A stretch of 64,000 nt of DNA from Hygrophila difformis (GCA_030278955.1 JAOANR010000006.1:10191915-10255914), one strand, 5' to 3'; numbered from the stretch's first letter, positions 1 to 11,346 are shown. The notes: generated by a model not told the origin, from the sequence alone. A program made the numbers and translations.

Positions 1-399
1 TATTGTTACTCAAGGTCGCTTAATTATATTGTGGGGTCACTGAGGTAGCTTAATTTTTCCCTATATTGGACCTATGCATTAATTATATAAGCATTCGAAT
101 GAATAAAAAGTAAAATGAAAATAGTTATTTATACGAATGAAGAAAACTGACATTCAAATAAAGTTAATTTATATAAGTACATTCAAAAAATAAAAATAAA
201 AAATAAAAAATTATATAATTATCACGATCAGTATAGTATATCAGTAGTTCATTTTTTTAAAATACATATTTTCAATATTTTTTCTAACGTTATAGATTCC
301 AAATTAATTATACATTTTTATATAACTACAATAGTTTTATACTCCGTATTAAATTTATTTAATAATCAATAACAAAAATTGAAAAAATAAACTATACTA
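1..399. other. AT-rich intergenic stretch
   Basis: Very AT-rich sequence with homopolymer A/T runs. I see no coding potential, hairpin RNA or transposon ends here. Confidence 0.6.
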
Positions 400-642
400 C
401 TCCCTCCGCTCTGTTTGTAATGGTCATTTTGACATTTATACTATTTATGCTATGAGTTTGACATAACTTTTGAGAGCCTGTTGGATTTGTTTTTCACATA
501 ATTTTAGAATGAAGTATATTTATAGAGATTTTACTTTTATACATTTTAAGATATTAACTGTTAAATAAATGTATTGGACTACGAGCTCAAAAGTTGTGGA
601 ACAATATTAATGGGACAAAACTGAAATTTAGCACGGTGGAAG
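400..642. mobile_element. Stowaway-type MITE (243 bp)
   Basis: The left end reads CTCCCTCCGCTCTG and the right end is its degenerate complement (GCACGGTGGAAG). TA dinucleotides flank both ends (398-399, 643-644), as expected for Tc1/mariner Stowaway elements. The interior is diverged from the other copies in this window, so this is an older insertion. Confidence 0.7.
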
Positions 643-2010
643 TATAATTTAAGAACTGCAATCTAATCAAACCCTAATTTACATTTCATCCAAAAAAAAA
701 TAAAAAAAACCCTAATTTACATGAGCACCTGTAGCCAAGAGAAATTCACAACTCACGGCTCACTACATGTATATATCCCTCTCATTCAATTAATTTCCTT
801 TCACCATCTTCTTCTTCTTCTTAGCTTCTTCTTTCTTCATAATCTAGCTACAGCCAGCCTACCAGTATAGTATATGTAGTGAAGTTGTCAGCTGAATTCT
901 CAAGATCCATATATAAGGGAATTAAAGATCAGCTGCGCTGCACACCAACAAATCAAATCTTCCCAAATGCAAGATCAGGTTGTGGCCACATTCTAAACAG
1001 ACCGTACGTTGTTTGTTCATGAGGACCAATATGTTGAACCAAACAAAGATTTTTGTTGCAGTTCTTTTAACAGTGTAGCTCTATTTATTTTTAATTAAAT
1101 GTGTGCTGCTGAGTTCCCAAATCATACTACTACTATATGTTAAAGAATTCAGCCATGTGTGTGTGTATATATCAGACTTATTTTTATTTAGATGTCTACA
1201 TCTTGACTAATTTCTATATTTTCATGACAGGTGTGATAATTGATTCCCACCACCACCTATTCAATTTTGGCGTTTATCATAAGCAACAAAGGAAAAGGAT
1301 AATGTTTCCCGGATTTGCATATAATTCAGATAATGACTTCATATACACATACATCCAAATTTATTCTACTTATTATTATTATTATTATATCAGTCCCTTG
1401 TTAATGATATTTATTGATTAGACTTGAGTCATACTACTAGTATGGCAAAGCCAGCTATTATTTGCTTATTCATAATCTATCTACATTCAAGCCTAGCTGA
1501 TACTGAGTATTCCAGAACTAACACACTAATTCTGATTTTCTTATGGTATCTATCATATTGATTCGAAACGTCGTCACTCATTTTACAGAAACTACAAGTT
1601 TAACTCATCAAATTGAAGTCTTTACATCATCTAAGCATCAAATTAAAACTCATCATCAAAGTGTTTTCCCGCACTCACCATCTCATCTCATGCCCTAAAA
1701 ATATTTCTCTATGACTCACTATTCTTTAATTAACAGAATAACTAAATTACTCAAAAATAAGAACTTAAATTCATAAAACTAGCTAGAATTATAAAAGAAC
1801 ACACACCTTCGCCAAGTAAAAAGTCGTCTCCCAAAATTTTACATATGCACGTATTATTAAATTCCCAAATATGCATACACATATTAGTGTATACGACTAT
1901 ATATATACTTCGTAGATATATAGATATTATTACATATTACATATATATATAATAATAAATTAAAAAAGCAAACAATATCAATATGCATATTGAGAATCAG
2001 CAGCGTGTAC
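643..2010. other. Intergenic region downstream of the VQ gene
   Basis: AT-rich, with no convincing ORF. At about 765-800 there is a TATA-like block (tgtatatatccc) followed by a CT-rich leader (800-840), which resembles a Pol II promoter. A weak imperfect hairpin lies at 878-946. A short ORF at 1137-1421 is low-complexity and unlike a protein. Nothing here can be named. Confidence 0.4.
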
Positions 2011-2499
2011 CTAATTATAATTTTCACACAGCAGATTTTGAAGAATATCTGAATCCAGAAGATTCGAATCCACCATTCCATGGAAATCTTCCATCATCAG
2101 TGGATTATAAAACGAATCACTGCCCGACCCGAACTCGATTGGGTTGGATCCTCCTGCCTCCCCCTCCACGGGTCGCCCCATTTTCTCCTCTTCCCGGCTG
2201 ACACCGTCTTCTTCTTCTTCTTCTTCTTCTTCTTCTTCTTGTCCCCCCAGTACAACTTTGATGGCGGCATCAGAAGGTTGATGCCCTCGGAAGTCGGATT
2301 CCGGCGGCGAATAGTCGGCGTTTTTTCCGGTGAGCTCCTGGACCAGTGCCTTGAATTGGGAAGCGGTGGTTTTGAATTTGATAGGGTTTGTTATGTAGAC
2401 AACCTTAAGAGGCTGCTGCGGCGGCTGAGTGTTCTTTTTCTTCTTATAAGTGGCCTTGTGGTGTGGGGGGGTTAGCTTTCTGGAGAGCACGTTTTCCAT
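2011..2499 (-). CDS. VQ-motif protein, SIB1-like
   Basis: A single-exon gene for a 162-aa protein. The VQ core is at residues 49-57 (F-x3-V-Q-x-L-T-G), preceded by a basic stretch (KKKK, 19-22) and a VVYITNP block. The acidic C-terminus contains YNPL-x-MEDF. VQ proteins of the SIB1/SIB2 type bind WRKY factors and plastid sigma factors and modulate defence and retrograde gene expression. The whole frame could begin at 2598, but that would add a hydrophobic leader not typical of the family. A TATA box at 2603-2608 on this strand would place the transcription start near 2570, so the ATG at 2499 (MENVLS) is preferred. A run of about ten Glu codons after the VQ core is a GAA/TTC microsatellite. 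Confidence 0.85.
   Translation of the reverse strand: MENVLSRKLTPPHHKATYKKKKNTQPPQQPLKVVYITNPIKFKTTASQFKALVQELTGKNADYSPPESDFRGHQPSDAAIKVVLGGQEEEEEEEEEEDGVSREEEKMGRPVEGEAGGSNPIEFGSGSDSFYNPLMMEDFHGMVDSNLLDSDILQNLLCENYN
2207..2240. repeat. TTC/GAA trinucleotide microsatellite inside the VQ coding sequence
   Basis: Eleven or so uninterrupted TTC units. On the minus strand they encode a poly-glutamate tract in the VQ protein. The frame is kept because the unit is three bases, so length variation would change the acidic tract but not the frame. Confidence 0.9.
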
Positions 2500-2602
2500 G
2501 TGGGCTGCGTGTGTGGAGAAGGAAGGAAGAAAGGGGATTGGAGGATGAAGAAGAATCTGCAGAAATGAAATTAGGGCAAAAGAGAAGCTAGATTTCATCT
2601 AC

Positions 2603-2608
2603 TATATA
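2603..2608 (-). promoter_or_regulatory. TATA box of the VQ gene
   Basis: Reads TATATA within AGTATATAG on the minus strand, about 105 bp upstream of the chosen ATG at 2499. It sits only a few bases upstream of the alternative ATG at 2598, which argues that transcripts start downstream of that ATG. Confidence 0.5.
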
Positions 2609-4825
2609 CTACTCTTGTTCGTTTGTTATGGTTTGTGATTGGAGAATTGTGGTTTTAGATGAGAAATTTTGGGAAAGTAATGAAACAATAAATGCTGCTA
2701 CTGGGAGAAGAAAGTGATGGGTTTTAAATTCCAAATTTCCATCAGAAACCCCATAGGGCAAAGCTTACAGATATTTATGGGACCTCCATTTATGGCTCGC
2801 TATCTCTTTGTTAAGAATGATCCAAAGTAAATATATACGTACTGTAACTTCAGTAAGTAGTAAAAGTGGTAAAAGTTTGCCATCTCCGGAATGAAATTAA
2901 TTAATTTATGATTTCACTACTATATAGAATAATTTATATTTCGCCCTGTCGGGAAACAGGTCGAGAACAAGTTTCCGGATTCGGTCCCAAAAGGGCAACT
3001 ATTCTATGATGCTTAATTGCTTATTGCTTTAACTAGTACTAAAATTTCCAAATTATTGACTATATACTAGTATTCGATCCAATTTTTTGGGTTTGTACCA
3101 TTGGAAGTAGACACGCATACCATGCCGATACACATTTTTAATAATTAATAACCTAAATTGTATATAATTAAAAATTATAAAAAATAGATATTCTAAAACT
3201 ACAAATTTAAACGAATCTAATAAAATCTCATTTAATTATATTTTTTCTTCAATAACTATAAAAAAAATTTAAGATAAAGTTACACTATAAATAATATAAA
3301 AAACATCAATATTGCAACCTATAAATAAAGACAGAGAAAATATATTATTTGTATAACTAAAGTGGGAGAAGTAATACTGTATATAGAGTAATAAAGTAAC
3401 AGTAATAATAATATAGTAGCACGGGAAGTCGGCAAGTCTTTGTTTATGAGTTTGTCGTTTTCAGTTGGGCAACGTGGCGGGCTGTGGACGGATGGTTTTC
3501 TGATGCATGACGTCATGCATGGCGGGAATACTGATGTCATTGCTTGGCTAGCTGCCGCTGGCCGCCTTCCTTCGTTGGCAGCCCCACCCCCACAAAAATG
3601 CATATTTAATTAATATTCACCCTTCTTTAAATTATTTATTAATATTAATTCGATTTTTAACACGATTACATAAAATAAAACATAGTCAAGTGAGATTTTG
3701 TTAAATTATTTTAGTCGCGTAATTTTAAAATATTAAAATTTTATAATTTTTTATTTTATAAAATTTTAGATATTATTATTTAAAAATATGATTAAATTAC
3801 ATGAAAATAAGAAATATTAAAATTTTTTAAATATAAAAAAAGTATAATAACAATATAAATATACAAATTAAATATGGTGATTGTTTTGTGTGGCTCGGGT
3901 TCTATATACTTTTATCGAGTGTCAATGTTTAAAAAAGAAATTGTGGCGATTCAATTAATTATTAAAAGATTAGTTTATAAATGTAAGATTTATTCGCTCG
4001 CGAAAGGATTTTCCTTTTTTTTTTCATTTTATTTTTTTTACTTTTTTTTATGCAGGGAAAGAGCACCGTGATATATATATAGACCATGGAAATTATTCTA
4101 ATACATATTTAACTATAACTAAAATTAAAGAGTAAAAATATGTGTATATTTATTTATTACTCAATCCCAGTATTTGTCTTATTTTAAAAAAAGAAAGAAT
4201 ATTCAAATTATAAATTGGGTTATTAGGACATGATAAAGTACTAATTGATTGAGGTAATGAAAATGGAGATGTTTCAAGCGGAAATCATTTGGGTGATGGC
4301 GGTCTGTAGGTGCTGGCACATTCAAAAGTGATGTATATGTATATATAAAATGATGTGTGAGTATAAAAAAATGATGGATGGAGGTTATGAATCAAAGACT
4401 AATATAAAAACAAACTACCGTTTATACATCACTTTATAAGGCTTATACATCACTTTACAAAGAGCTACACATCATTTTTAGCGCTGCCTACACATACTGG
4501 CAATTATTTTGCCATTACAGAAACCGGATTGGTTTCAAGGTACTTTAATAGTTTGTGGAAAGAATGTGATTTGAAAGTTTCTTGAATGTGTAGTGATCTA
4601 TTGATTGATGTAATAACATTGCTGAGGCATCCTTGAAAGTTGAAAGTGTGCCTGGTAATATTATGGTCATGTAGGAATACGATTCAATAATTTCTGAATT
4701 TCTAATCATTACCATATATAGACCATAGTGATCGTCCTGCTTCCATGAAATTGATATCTGCAGCAGATAATGGCTCTTACTTTAATCAACCATGCACTGC
4801 ACGGCCATATATAGTTTAGTAGTAT
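2609..4825. other. Intergenic region upstream of the VQ gene, with eroded MITE remnants
   Basis: No gene is supported. Two stretches share the Stowaway interior seen elsewhere in the window but have lost clear ends: about 3120-3340 (forward) and about 3650-3800 (reverse, very degenerate). Between them, 3420-3600 is a GC-richer island with an 18-bp perfect palindrome. The interval 4260-4550 has several short copies of a 'catcacttt' motif in both orientations and may be another decayed MITE. Confidence 0.45.
3503..3520. promoter_or_regulatory. 18-bp perfect palindrome with TGACGTCA core
   Basis: ATGCATGACGTCATGCAT is perfectly self-complementary. The centre TGACGTCA is the classical bZIP (TGA/CRE-type) site, and each side carries CATGCA, the RY core bound by B3 factors. 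It lies about 1 kb upstream of the VQ start codon. That it regulates this gene is inference. Confidence 0.45.
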
Positions 4826-5306
4826 AAACATGGTCCCAACTCTCAACTACGGTTACCAAACGCAGTTGTCATGAGTGGTATGGGGCTTTGAGAGCTTAAG
4901 CAAATGTTTCGGGTTCGAGTCTTTGTGTATGCAGAATTCTGCTTTGGGAGAGGCAACCCTTCAATACCCACCAGAACCTCGAGAGATTAGTCTTAGGTCC
5001 AATATGGCCTGAGAATACTCTGGTATTCAACTAAAAACTCTCAACTACGGTTGTGGCTACCAATTAAAACCATACCCCATTGTTTTCATAAAACTACATA
5101 TAATAATCATGCATGGTTCATAATTTTTTCCGAGATTGAGGCTTTTATTCTGTAGGTATAGTAACCATGGTTATGTGGGCGAGGTGTTTATTGTCACAAT
5201 TGCGAACACAGTTGAGGCTATATTTTATTGAATAAAAAACATGGCCATAAATTATAATAATAATCCCACAGTCGTCACCATGGTTGAGAAAATCAGGACC
5301 ATGTTT
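4826..5306. mobile_element. Palindromic MITE candidate interrupted by a SINE
   Basis: Perfect 11-bp terminal inverted repeats (AAACATGGTCC at 4826-4836, complement at 5296-5306), with further imperfect complementarity inward. Without the nested SINE and one TSD copy the element is about 280 bp. No clear target duplication was found, so the superfamily is unknown. Confidence 0.45.
4855..5035 (+). mobile_element. tRNA-derived SINE with 17-bp TSD
   Basis: Flanked by perfect 17-bp direct repeats (AACTCTCAACTACGGTT at 4838-4854 and 5036-5052). It contains a Pol III A-box-like block (tgagtggtatgggg, about 4872-4885) and a B box (GGGTTCGAGTC, 4911-4921) at tRNA-like spacing. The length is about 181 bp. 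It is inserted within the palindromic element around it. Confidence 0.8.
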
Positions 5307-5564
5307 TCTGTTTGGACAGCAGCCGAACCATTATAAATACTACTCTTTAAGGTATCTACCTAATCAAAAATAAAATAAATTATTGTTGTCAAACCACTTG
5401 GCCCTAACCTATAGTAGTATATCTCTGTAAATCCTGCGGCTGATTCAATTTCTACCAAATATCTCAATTTAAATTTTTGTGACAAAGTTGTTTTTAACAT
5501 AAATGCATGGAACGGAGAGAGTATAAAATACTCGATACGAAGTGTCATCTTGACATATTTCATA

Positions 5565-5824
5565 CTTCCTCCATTCCTTAATATTTATCACGGACCCACA
5601 TTTCACGTAATACAATACACATTTTTAATCTTTCATAATTCAAATTCTATACAAGTAAAAATTATAAAAATTTGATATTCTGAATCTATACGATTAGACG
5701 AATCCAACAAGATCCCACTTGACTATATTTTATTTTGTATAATTGTGTTAAAAAGTCGAATCAAAGTTACTCAATGACCAGTGACAAAACTCTCAACGTG
5801 TCAATTATTAAGGAACGGAGGAAG
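5565..5824. mobile_element. Stowaway-type MITE (260 bp)
   Basis: Ends CTTCCTCCATTCCTTAAT and its complement near GGAACGGAGGAAG, flanked by TA at 5563-5564 and 5825-5826. The interior has the family motif 'gattagacgaatcc-aacaagatc'. It lies just beyond the 3' end of the phosphatase gene. Confidence 0.8.
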
Positions 5825-5985
5825 TACTATATTAATAATAAATTACATTCCACTTGCACAGACGCATCACACACGACATTTATTTTATACCATAAAAATT
5901 TTAAATAAATACCCTTTACCAGCAGCTCTGCTTGAATCTGAAAGCATTTACAAGCATGTATTTTTCAGACAGCTGTGAAGGAAGT

Positions 5986-8116
5986 TTATGAAGCACTACC
6001 AAAATTAACACAACTTTTGTGAAGCTGGAAGGCTGGAGTTATCCAAGTCCCACAGCTGCACTGGATGCCGGTCCAGTTGAAGTTCCCAACACGGGCTGCA
6101 CAGTTTGGGCACGGCAATTTACCTTCTGGGCCGCCTTCCTCCACTGCTGGATAATGTCAGGATTTATCACAACAATAAGATGCGGGCAACCATTTTCATA
6201 ACAGTGGAAGGTTTATTAGCCAACATATAAACGAGCTACAATCACAGTCGAGGATGTGTCGAGAAATGGTACCTGTACTCATCCACCGAAGAGGCTCAAC
6301 AAATACGGATGAGCAGTCGCTGCTGTCAGATTGGCCGTATGAACTTCTGCTCCTCCTTCTTGGCCATGGGTCGCCTTCCCCGGGAACATGATCCAAAACA
6401 TTTTCCTGCAATGCAACAATTCTGTGGCATTTCTTGCAGCAGTATGCAGTAGGGTGGCATTGGGGTTGTTTAGCGAGGAGCGATGTTTCGCTCTCAGAAG
6501 AAGCTTTTTCAGATGGCAAGCAAGGATCAGGGGCAAACCTAGAACAATCTACTTTTCCTCCGCGGTTGTAGGAGTTACCTGCTATCACAATGTCACATTT
6601 ACCAAATGCAAAAACTTGTACAGCCCCCCAAAGAAAGAAAGAGTTCAGTGGCATAGTAGGAAACAGTAAGAAACCTAATACGTTTAAGCGGAAGCGCTTG
6701 TATATAGGACTGGATCGGTCAACCTTGAAGCCCATTTGTTCAAACATTTTCAACTGAAGCCATGGATAAAATTTTCACAAATGACACAAAAACACGGCAA
6801 GGATTAAACACAGAGTATAATGAATGACTGAAGAATGACATAGGTAAGGTATAAATCATCGCACCTGCTCCAGGAAACTGTCATTTGGGCATACTGATTC
6901 GCAGCACTGCCTTATAGATTCAAGTGCATCTAGTAATCACATCAAAAGCCAGAAATAATTTAAGAAAAAAAGAAGATCCAATAAAATTCTTCAAAGAAAA
7001 CAAAGATGTCCCAATTTATTACGGAAGTATCATTAGAAAGAACCAGACCCTAAACCGGCAAGAAATTTTACACCTTCTTGCGATAGCTGTTCAGTTCTCA
7101 TTATGTATGCCATTATAACAGATACACTGCAACAAACATGAAACAGATTAGTGAAAATTAGGAATCAACAAAAAAACATGATAAAAGACTTACACTAAAT
7201 GCCTTCTCAAGATGCCGTATGAGAATTACAAATTAGTAAACAAGCACAAAATCAATTTAGTGAAGCCTTATTCTTATGGTTTTAATCATGTACTCCAAAA
7301 ATCTGAAAACTTCAATAAGACTAAATGGAGGCATCTCAAACAGAGGTCATATGGAAGTTATGAGTGTATGCAGTGTCACCTAAAGATTTATGTGAATTGT
7401 GACAACCCATTTCAGAGCAATATTGAGGTTGTTTAATTTATCCACCTTGTACCCAGCGTGAAAATCAAGATCAACATATATACCAAATGCAAATAATGAT
7501 GCAACTTTAACGCCCATCGCCATTCTACTTAATAGTTAAAATTTTAAGAAGTTAAATACAAAAATGTTGAAGTAGAAGGATAGCAGAATAAGCAATGTCA
7601 ACAAACCCCGCAAATAGACTCCAAAAAAAAAGGAAATAGATAAGCGAAGATGGGATTTCCAAACCTCAAAGAATCAGGGTATAAGTTCTACCTTCTTGAT
7701 ACACCAGCATAGCAATGAACTAAAACTGATCCCTCTTTCCTGCCATCTTCAATAAAATCCAAGCAGATATCCAAGTGGTCCAACAAATTTTCATTCTCTG
7801 AATCTCTCAAAGGCACAGCCATTCTCAAAAATTTCAGATCCTGGCCAGCATATTCCAGCAAGTAAAGGAGCTTCTTGGGCGGCAATGAACTCCTCAATCC
7901 ATTTTTTGAAACACCTTCAGGTTCCAAGTCCTCAACATAAACTTTTTTCATTTCTTTGTTTGGAATAGGAGGACCACCCCACTCCAAGAAGGCTGATAAA
8001 GACTCTGATGAAAGAACTGATAGAATGTGTGTGAATTCATTACTTCCATATTGCAGAATTTCCGCAGCATGAGTGATGTTACCAAAGAATAATCGCTCAC
8101 GCACAAGATAAGGCAT
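5986..8116 (-). CDS. Dual-specificity phosphatase, DUSP12-type with C-terminal zinc region
   Basis: Six coding exons: 8116-7692, 7126-7074, 6929-6865, 6753-6675, 6578-6273 and 6143-5986. All have GT/AG junctions and compatible phases, and together they give 361 aa. The phosphatase loop HCYAGVSR lies at residues 134-141 (Cys135 nucleophile), with a possible general acid Asp105 (VPLRD). The C-terminal half has paired metal-ligand motifs (CCKKC...H and CPNC...CSC), as in DUSP12/Yvh1-type phosphatases, which dephosphorylate phospho-Ser/Thr/Tyr. The segment reading ALESIRQ-CCESVCPNDSFLEQ bridges the loop to the KMFEQMGF block. The start follows an acceptor (ATAG|GAG-ATG), so the leader is spliced. 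In intron 4 (6674-6579, 96 nt) the frame stays open, so a retained-intron product would add 32 residues. Confidence 0.88.
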
Positions 8117-8119
8117 CTC

Positions 8120-10052
8120 CTATAGTCAATGTAGCACACACAGAATTATCCAGAATCAGTCATTTTCCATCAATAATAACCTTTCCACTACAGATCAAAC
8201 CAAATACATACTCCTACACACAATCAGACAAGACAGATGAATTTGCAAAGAACAGAATCACAGATTATGGTAACGCATTATCTGTCATGAATTAAAGTTC
8301 TAAGAATGGCAAAGCCTTAACTTCTTCTCAGATAAATTTGCATAACCCTACTTCTTTCATCTATTTGTAACCTTTGCACCACAAAATCCAACTGTGCGGT
8401 TCAATAACACAATCACGGGCTAATGTAATAACTAGGAAGTACGACTCTTAATACCTTATCAGATAAAAAAATAAACAATTTTGTTAAAAATCAGACTGGA
8501 TCAACGGTCAAATGAGACGCAAATTGAACCTACTCAAAGTCTCAAACTGTTGAAAACACTTCCTCAAGTTTGGAATAAATACAGATTCTATTTTAAAGCA
8601 AATCTCATTTCAAGATTAATTTTTCACCGATATCCTTTTGTTTAGGGGGGAGGGGAGGGTAGATTTAATATCTCCTACGCTTGTGAATTTTATTGCTCCT
8701 TATTCGATACTATAAGAAAACTTCTTTAACGGGTTCATAAATTTCATATGTAAAATAAATATATAAGCAGACTAATCAGTAACCCGCTAACTTTTAACTC
8801 TTCATCCCACTCTCCTGGAAAGCACCTCCCCAGCTTCTTATGTCTTCACTTGCTCTCATGTTGATTCAATTATTTAGCATTACTGGTCCGTAAAGCCTTT
8901 CCAGTTATGTAGTTTTTCCTTTTTTGTTTTTTTTTTTTTTTTTTTTTCTTTCCCCTCCACAATTCTGACCTTTCAATATAACAACTCGTTTAAGCTTCAG
9001 AATATAATATTCACTCATTTGTAATATGATATGACTTAACACATGTAAGAACATGGTGTTCACCAAAATTTAGGCATATAAGTAATTTTATTCCAGAAAC
9101 ATTTGATATAAGCGAAAAATAATGTTATGCCAATTAAATACATCTACACAAAGTGTACACACAGAGTCACATACATATATGAAATATTGAAAAAATTATT
9201 TTCTTGAAATGGTTGGACCAATTTAATCAATAAGCCTGAAAATTATCAAATTTAGCAGGTCGTAAAAACATTGCAATTAAAGATAAAAGAAAGGCATTAA
9301 TTTTAAGTTTTAGCAATTCACCTTTCATACAATAAGACAATCATACAACAGTGAGCTGATTGAATAATTGAGAAAGAAAACCACAACTTATGATCTGATC
9401 ATCAATTAAAGATATAACAGAATGGGATAATCTCAAGTTCTCTCGTCTCAATATAATTGTTACATTCCCTTCCGACACATTTGCCGATACACATTTTTAA
9501 CGGTTTATAACTTAAATTGTGTATAATAAAAACTTATAAAAAGTTGATTGTCTAAAACTATAAGATTGGATTGGACGAATCTAATAAGATCTCATATGAC
9601 TATATTTTTCCTTACATAAATATAAATATGATAAAAATTTGAATCAAAGTTACACAGTGAATAGTGTTAAAAAATCCAACGTAATATTTATATCGAGACG
9701 GAGGAAGTATTTAACTTGTGTAAGAAAGATCACTTTTAGATAGCGTACAAGCCACGATCTTTGGGCAAAAATGAAATCAAATAAAGAATCATTTCCTCGC
9801 TGCGATGAGAACACCGAAGAGCTAATCCGTAAACAGAATCAATGAATACAAATTGAAGACAAGCAAAACCATTTCATAAAATGCTAAAAAGAAAAACGGA
9901 AGGAAAAAAAAATATTATCCAGTTATTCTAGCGATGCTCAACTTGCGATAGTGAAAAGAGATGGAAGTAGTCTGTAATGAATCGAAATTGGCAAAGTCCT
10001 TGGAAAAATGAAGATATTTTCAAGAAAACTGCAGTAATAATCTGTAGCGTAC
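8120..10052 (-). other. Probable 5'UTR intron of the phosphatase gene
   Basis: A donor (CACAAG|GTACGC, exon end at 10053) and an acceptor (TATAG, exon start at 8119) bracket 1.9 kb with no coding content. The upstream leader exon would lie around 10053-10200. An ATG at 10234 opens a frame that is not in phase with the phosphatase after splicing, so it would be an upstream ORF if transcribed. The intron holds a Stowaway MITE and a poly-T tract near 8925-8947. Confidence 0.55.
9437..9707. mobile_element. Stowaway-type MITE (about 270 bp)
   Basis: The right end is clear (GAGACGGAGGAAG, then TA at 9708-9709). The left end is degenerate (about CTCTCGTCTCAATATAAT). The interior shares 'ccgatacacatttttaacgg' and 'gacgaatctaataagatctca' with other copies. 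It sits inside the probable leader intron of the phosphatase gene. Confidence 0.7.
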
Positions 10053-10358
10053 CTTGTGGGGGTAGATGGGAATATTCCGGCGAATGGAGGGCGATTGCTG
10101 CAATGCGACGGAGGCTCTCTGTTTGGTCCGAGGAGTCCGTGAACTAAGAGCTGTTTCTCAATTTTATAGCTGTAGCAGGCAGTTGGCACGTGTGAGTTTT
10201 TCTTTAGTGAAAAAGGCTTTTCGTTTGGCATCATGTGGAAAACAAATGTCCAAATTTATCTAGCGGAAGAAATACACCGTTGCTGACATTCCAACATCCT
10301 CCGCTAATCACTTCTTTCAAAATATTACAAATACTTACAATCAATTAGTATTATAGTA

Positions 10359-10503
10359 ATTGTATGGTTAAGTTCCTTGACTTCCAATGGAAAGTTGGTG
10401 GTTCGATTCCCCAACCGGCCCCCTATCCCTTCTTTTTATTCATATTTGCATTGACTTACATCATCCCTTTTTCAGGCCTTTAGTGACTCCTAAAAAAAAA
10501 AAA
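10359..10503 (+). mobile_element. tRNA-derived SINE with poly-A tail and 13-bp TSD
   Basis: Perfect 13-bp direct repeats (TAGTATTATAGTA at 10346-10358 and 10504-10516). A B box (GGTTCGATTCCCC, about 10397-10409) follows an A-box-like start (tggttaagttcc), and the element ends in a run of A. It is probably the same family as the elements at 10622 and 31837. Confidence 0.85.
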
Positions 10504-10621
10504 TAGTATTATAGTAGAATACAATGAAAATATTAGGTGATGCATATGAACACTTGTGTGTGATGGGAAAAATGTTCCGCTTGCCATTTGTGATGTTTTA
10601 AATGTGCAAACTATTTTAATG

Positions 10622-10787
10622 GAATTTTTTTTAACAACTTATATAGGTTATGAAAGGACAGTGAGAATCTATGACACACAAATTACAAGGATAAAGATGA
10701 GGGATAAGAGTCTGGTGGGGGAATCAAACGCCCAAACTATAGGTTGAGGGTCAGAAGACTTGACTATTATGGTAAGTCCTCATCTCC
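10622..10787 (-). mobile_element. tRNA-derived SINE, reverse orientation, 13-bp TSD
   Basis: Perfect 13-bp direct repeats (AACTATTTTAATG at 10609-10621 and 10788-10800). On the minus strand it begins GGAGATGAGGACTTACC, has a B-box-like GTTTGATTCCC, and ends in an A-rich tail at 10622-10632. It lies 106 bp from the previous SINE, head-on. Confidence 0.8.
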
Positions 10788-11020
10788 AACTATTTTAATG
10801 ATTGGTTTACGAGATTGCAAAATATTGTATAAACAATTATTACAATATTCTTATTATCTACATAGTATTAAAAATTTTACACACAGTTGGATTTAAGTGA
10901 TATGAGTCATTCTTTTTAAACAAAGGTCTTAAGTTTGAGTTTTATGTAAGATTTTTTCAGAGAAATAATTATTCAATGCCGCAAGGAATAGTTTTGACAG
11001 TCTCGAGTTCGGGATACACC

Positions 11021-11194
11021 CAGTGGTGGATTCAGAATTTTTCGAGAAGTAGGACCGGAGTCTATTTTTTCTAAATTTTAAATAAAAAAAAATTTTAAAA
11101 AAAATTGGTAAAGAAAAAAGTAATATAAATTTTTTTTTAAAAAAAAATTTGAGGTAGGGCCGAGGCCCCACCGAGCCTAGGGGTGGATCCCCTA
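11021..11194. mobile_element. hAT-type short element (174 bp)
   Basis: The left end CAGTGGTGGATTCAG belongs to the common plant CAGTGGCGGAT hAT class. The right end (GGATCCCCTA) is degenerate. The flanks are near-identical 8-mers (GATACACC at 11013-11020, TATACACC at 11195-11202). An unusual A/T-rich middle holds the two ends apart. Confidence 0.55.
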
Positions 11195-11346
11195 TATACA
11201 CCAATTTTTTTTTTCCTATCTCTCGCGCTTGTTTAGTACTACTACGTATCAATAGTTTTACTGTTTGTTGTTTTTCTTTGTTACTAGTACATGATAAGTA
11301 TTACCGAAATCCAAGTTGCACAATCTTGGCTGCTGCCATCTACAGA

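Noticed and set aside
1137..1421. 94-codon ORF
   Set aside because: Tyr/Ile-rich translation of AT repeats (poly-Tyr run), no promoter or family resemblance.
3319..3603. 94-codon minus-strand ORF
   Set aside because: The frame crosses an eroded MITE and a palindromic GC island; no conserved motif.
5338..5531. Possible further Stowaway remnant next to 5565-5824
   Set aside because: A GGAACGGAGAGAGTA-like end is present on the right, but the left end and interior do not match the family well enough.
6388..6669. ORF on the plus strand over the phosphatase gene
   Set aside because: Shadow of phosphatase exons 4-5 on the opposite strand.
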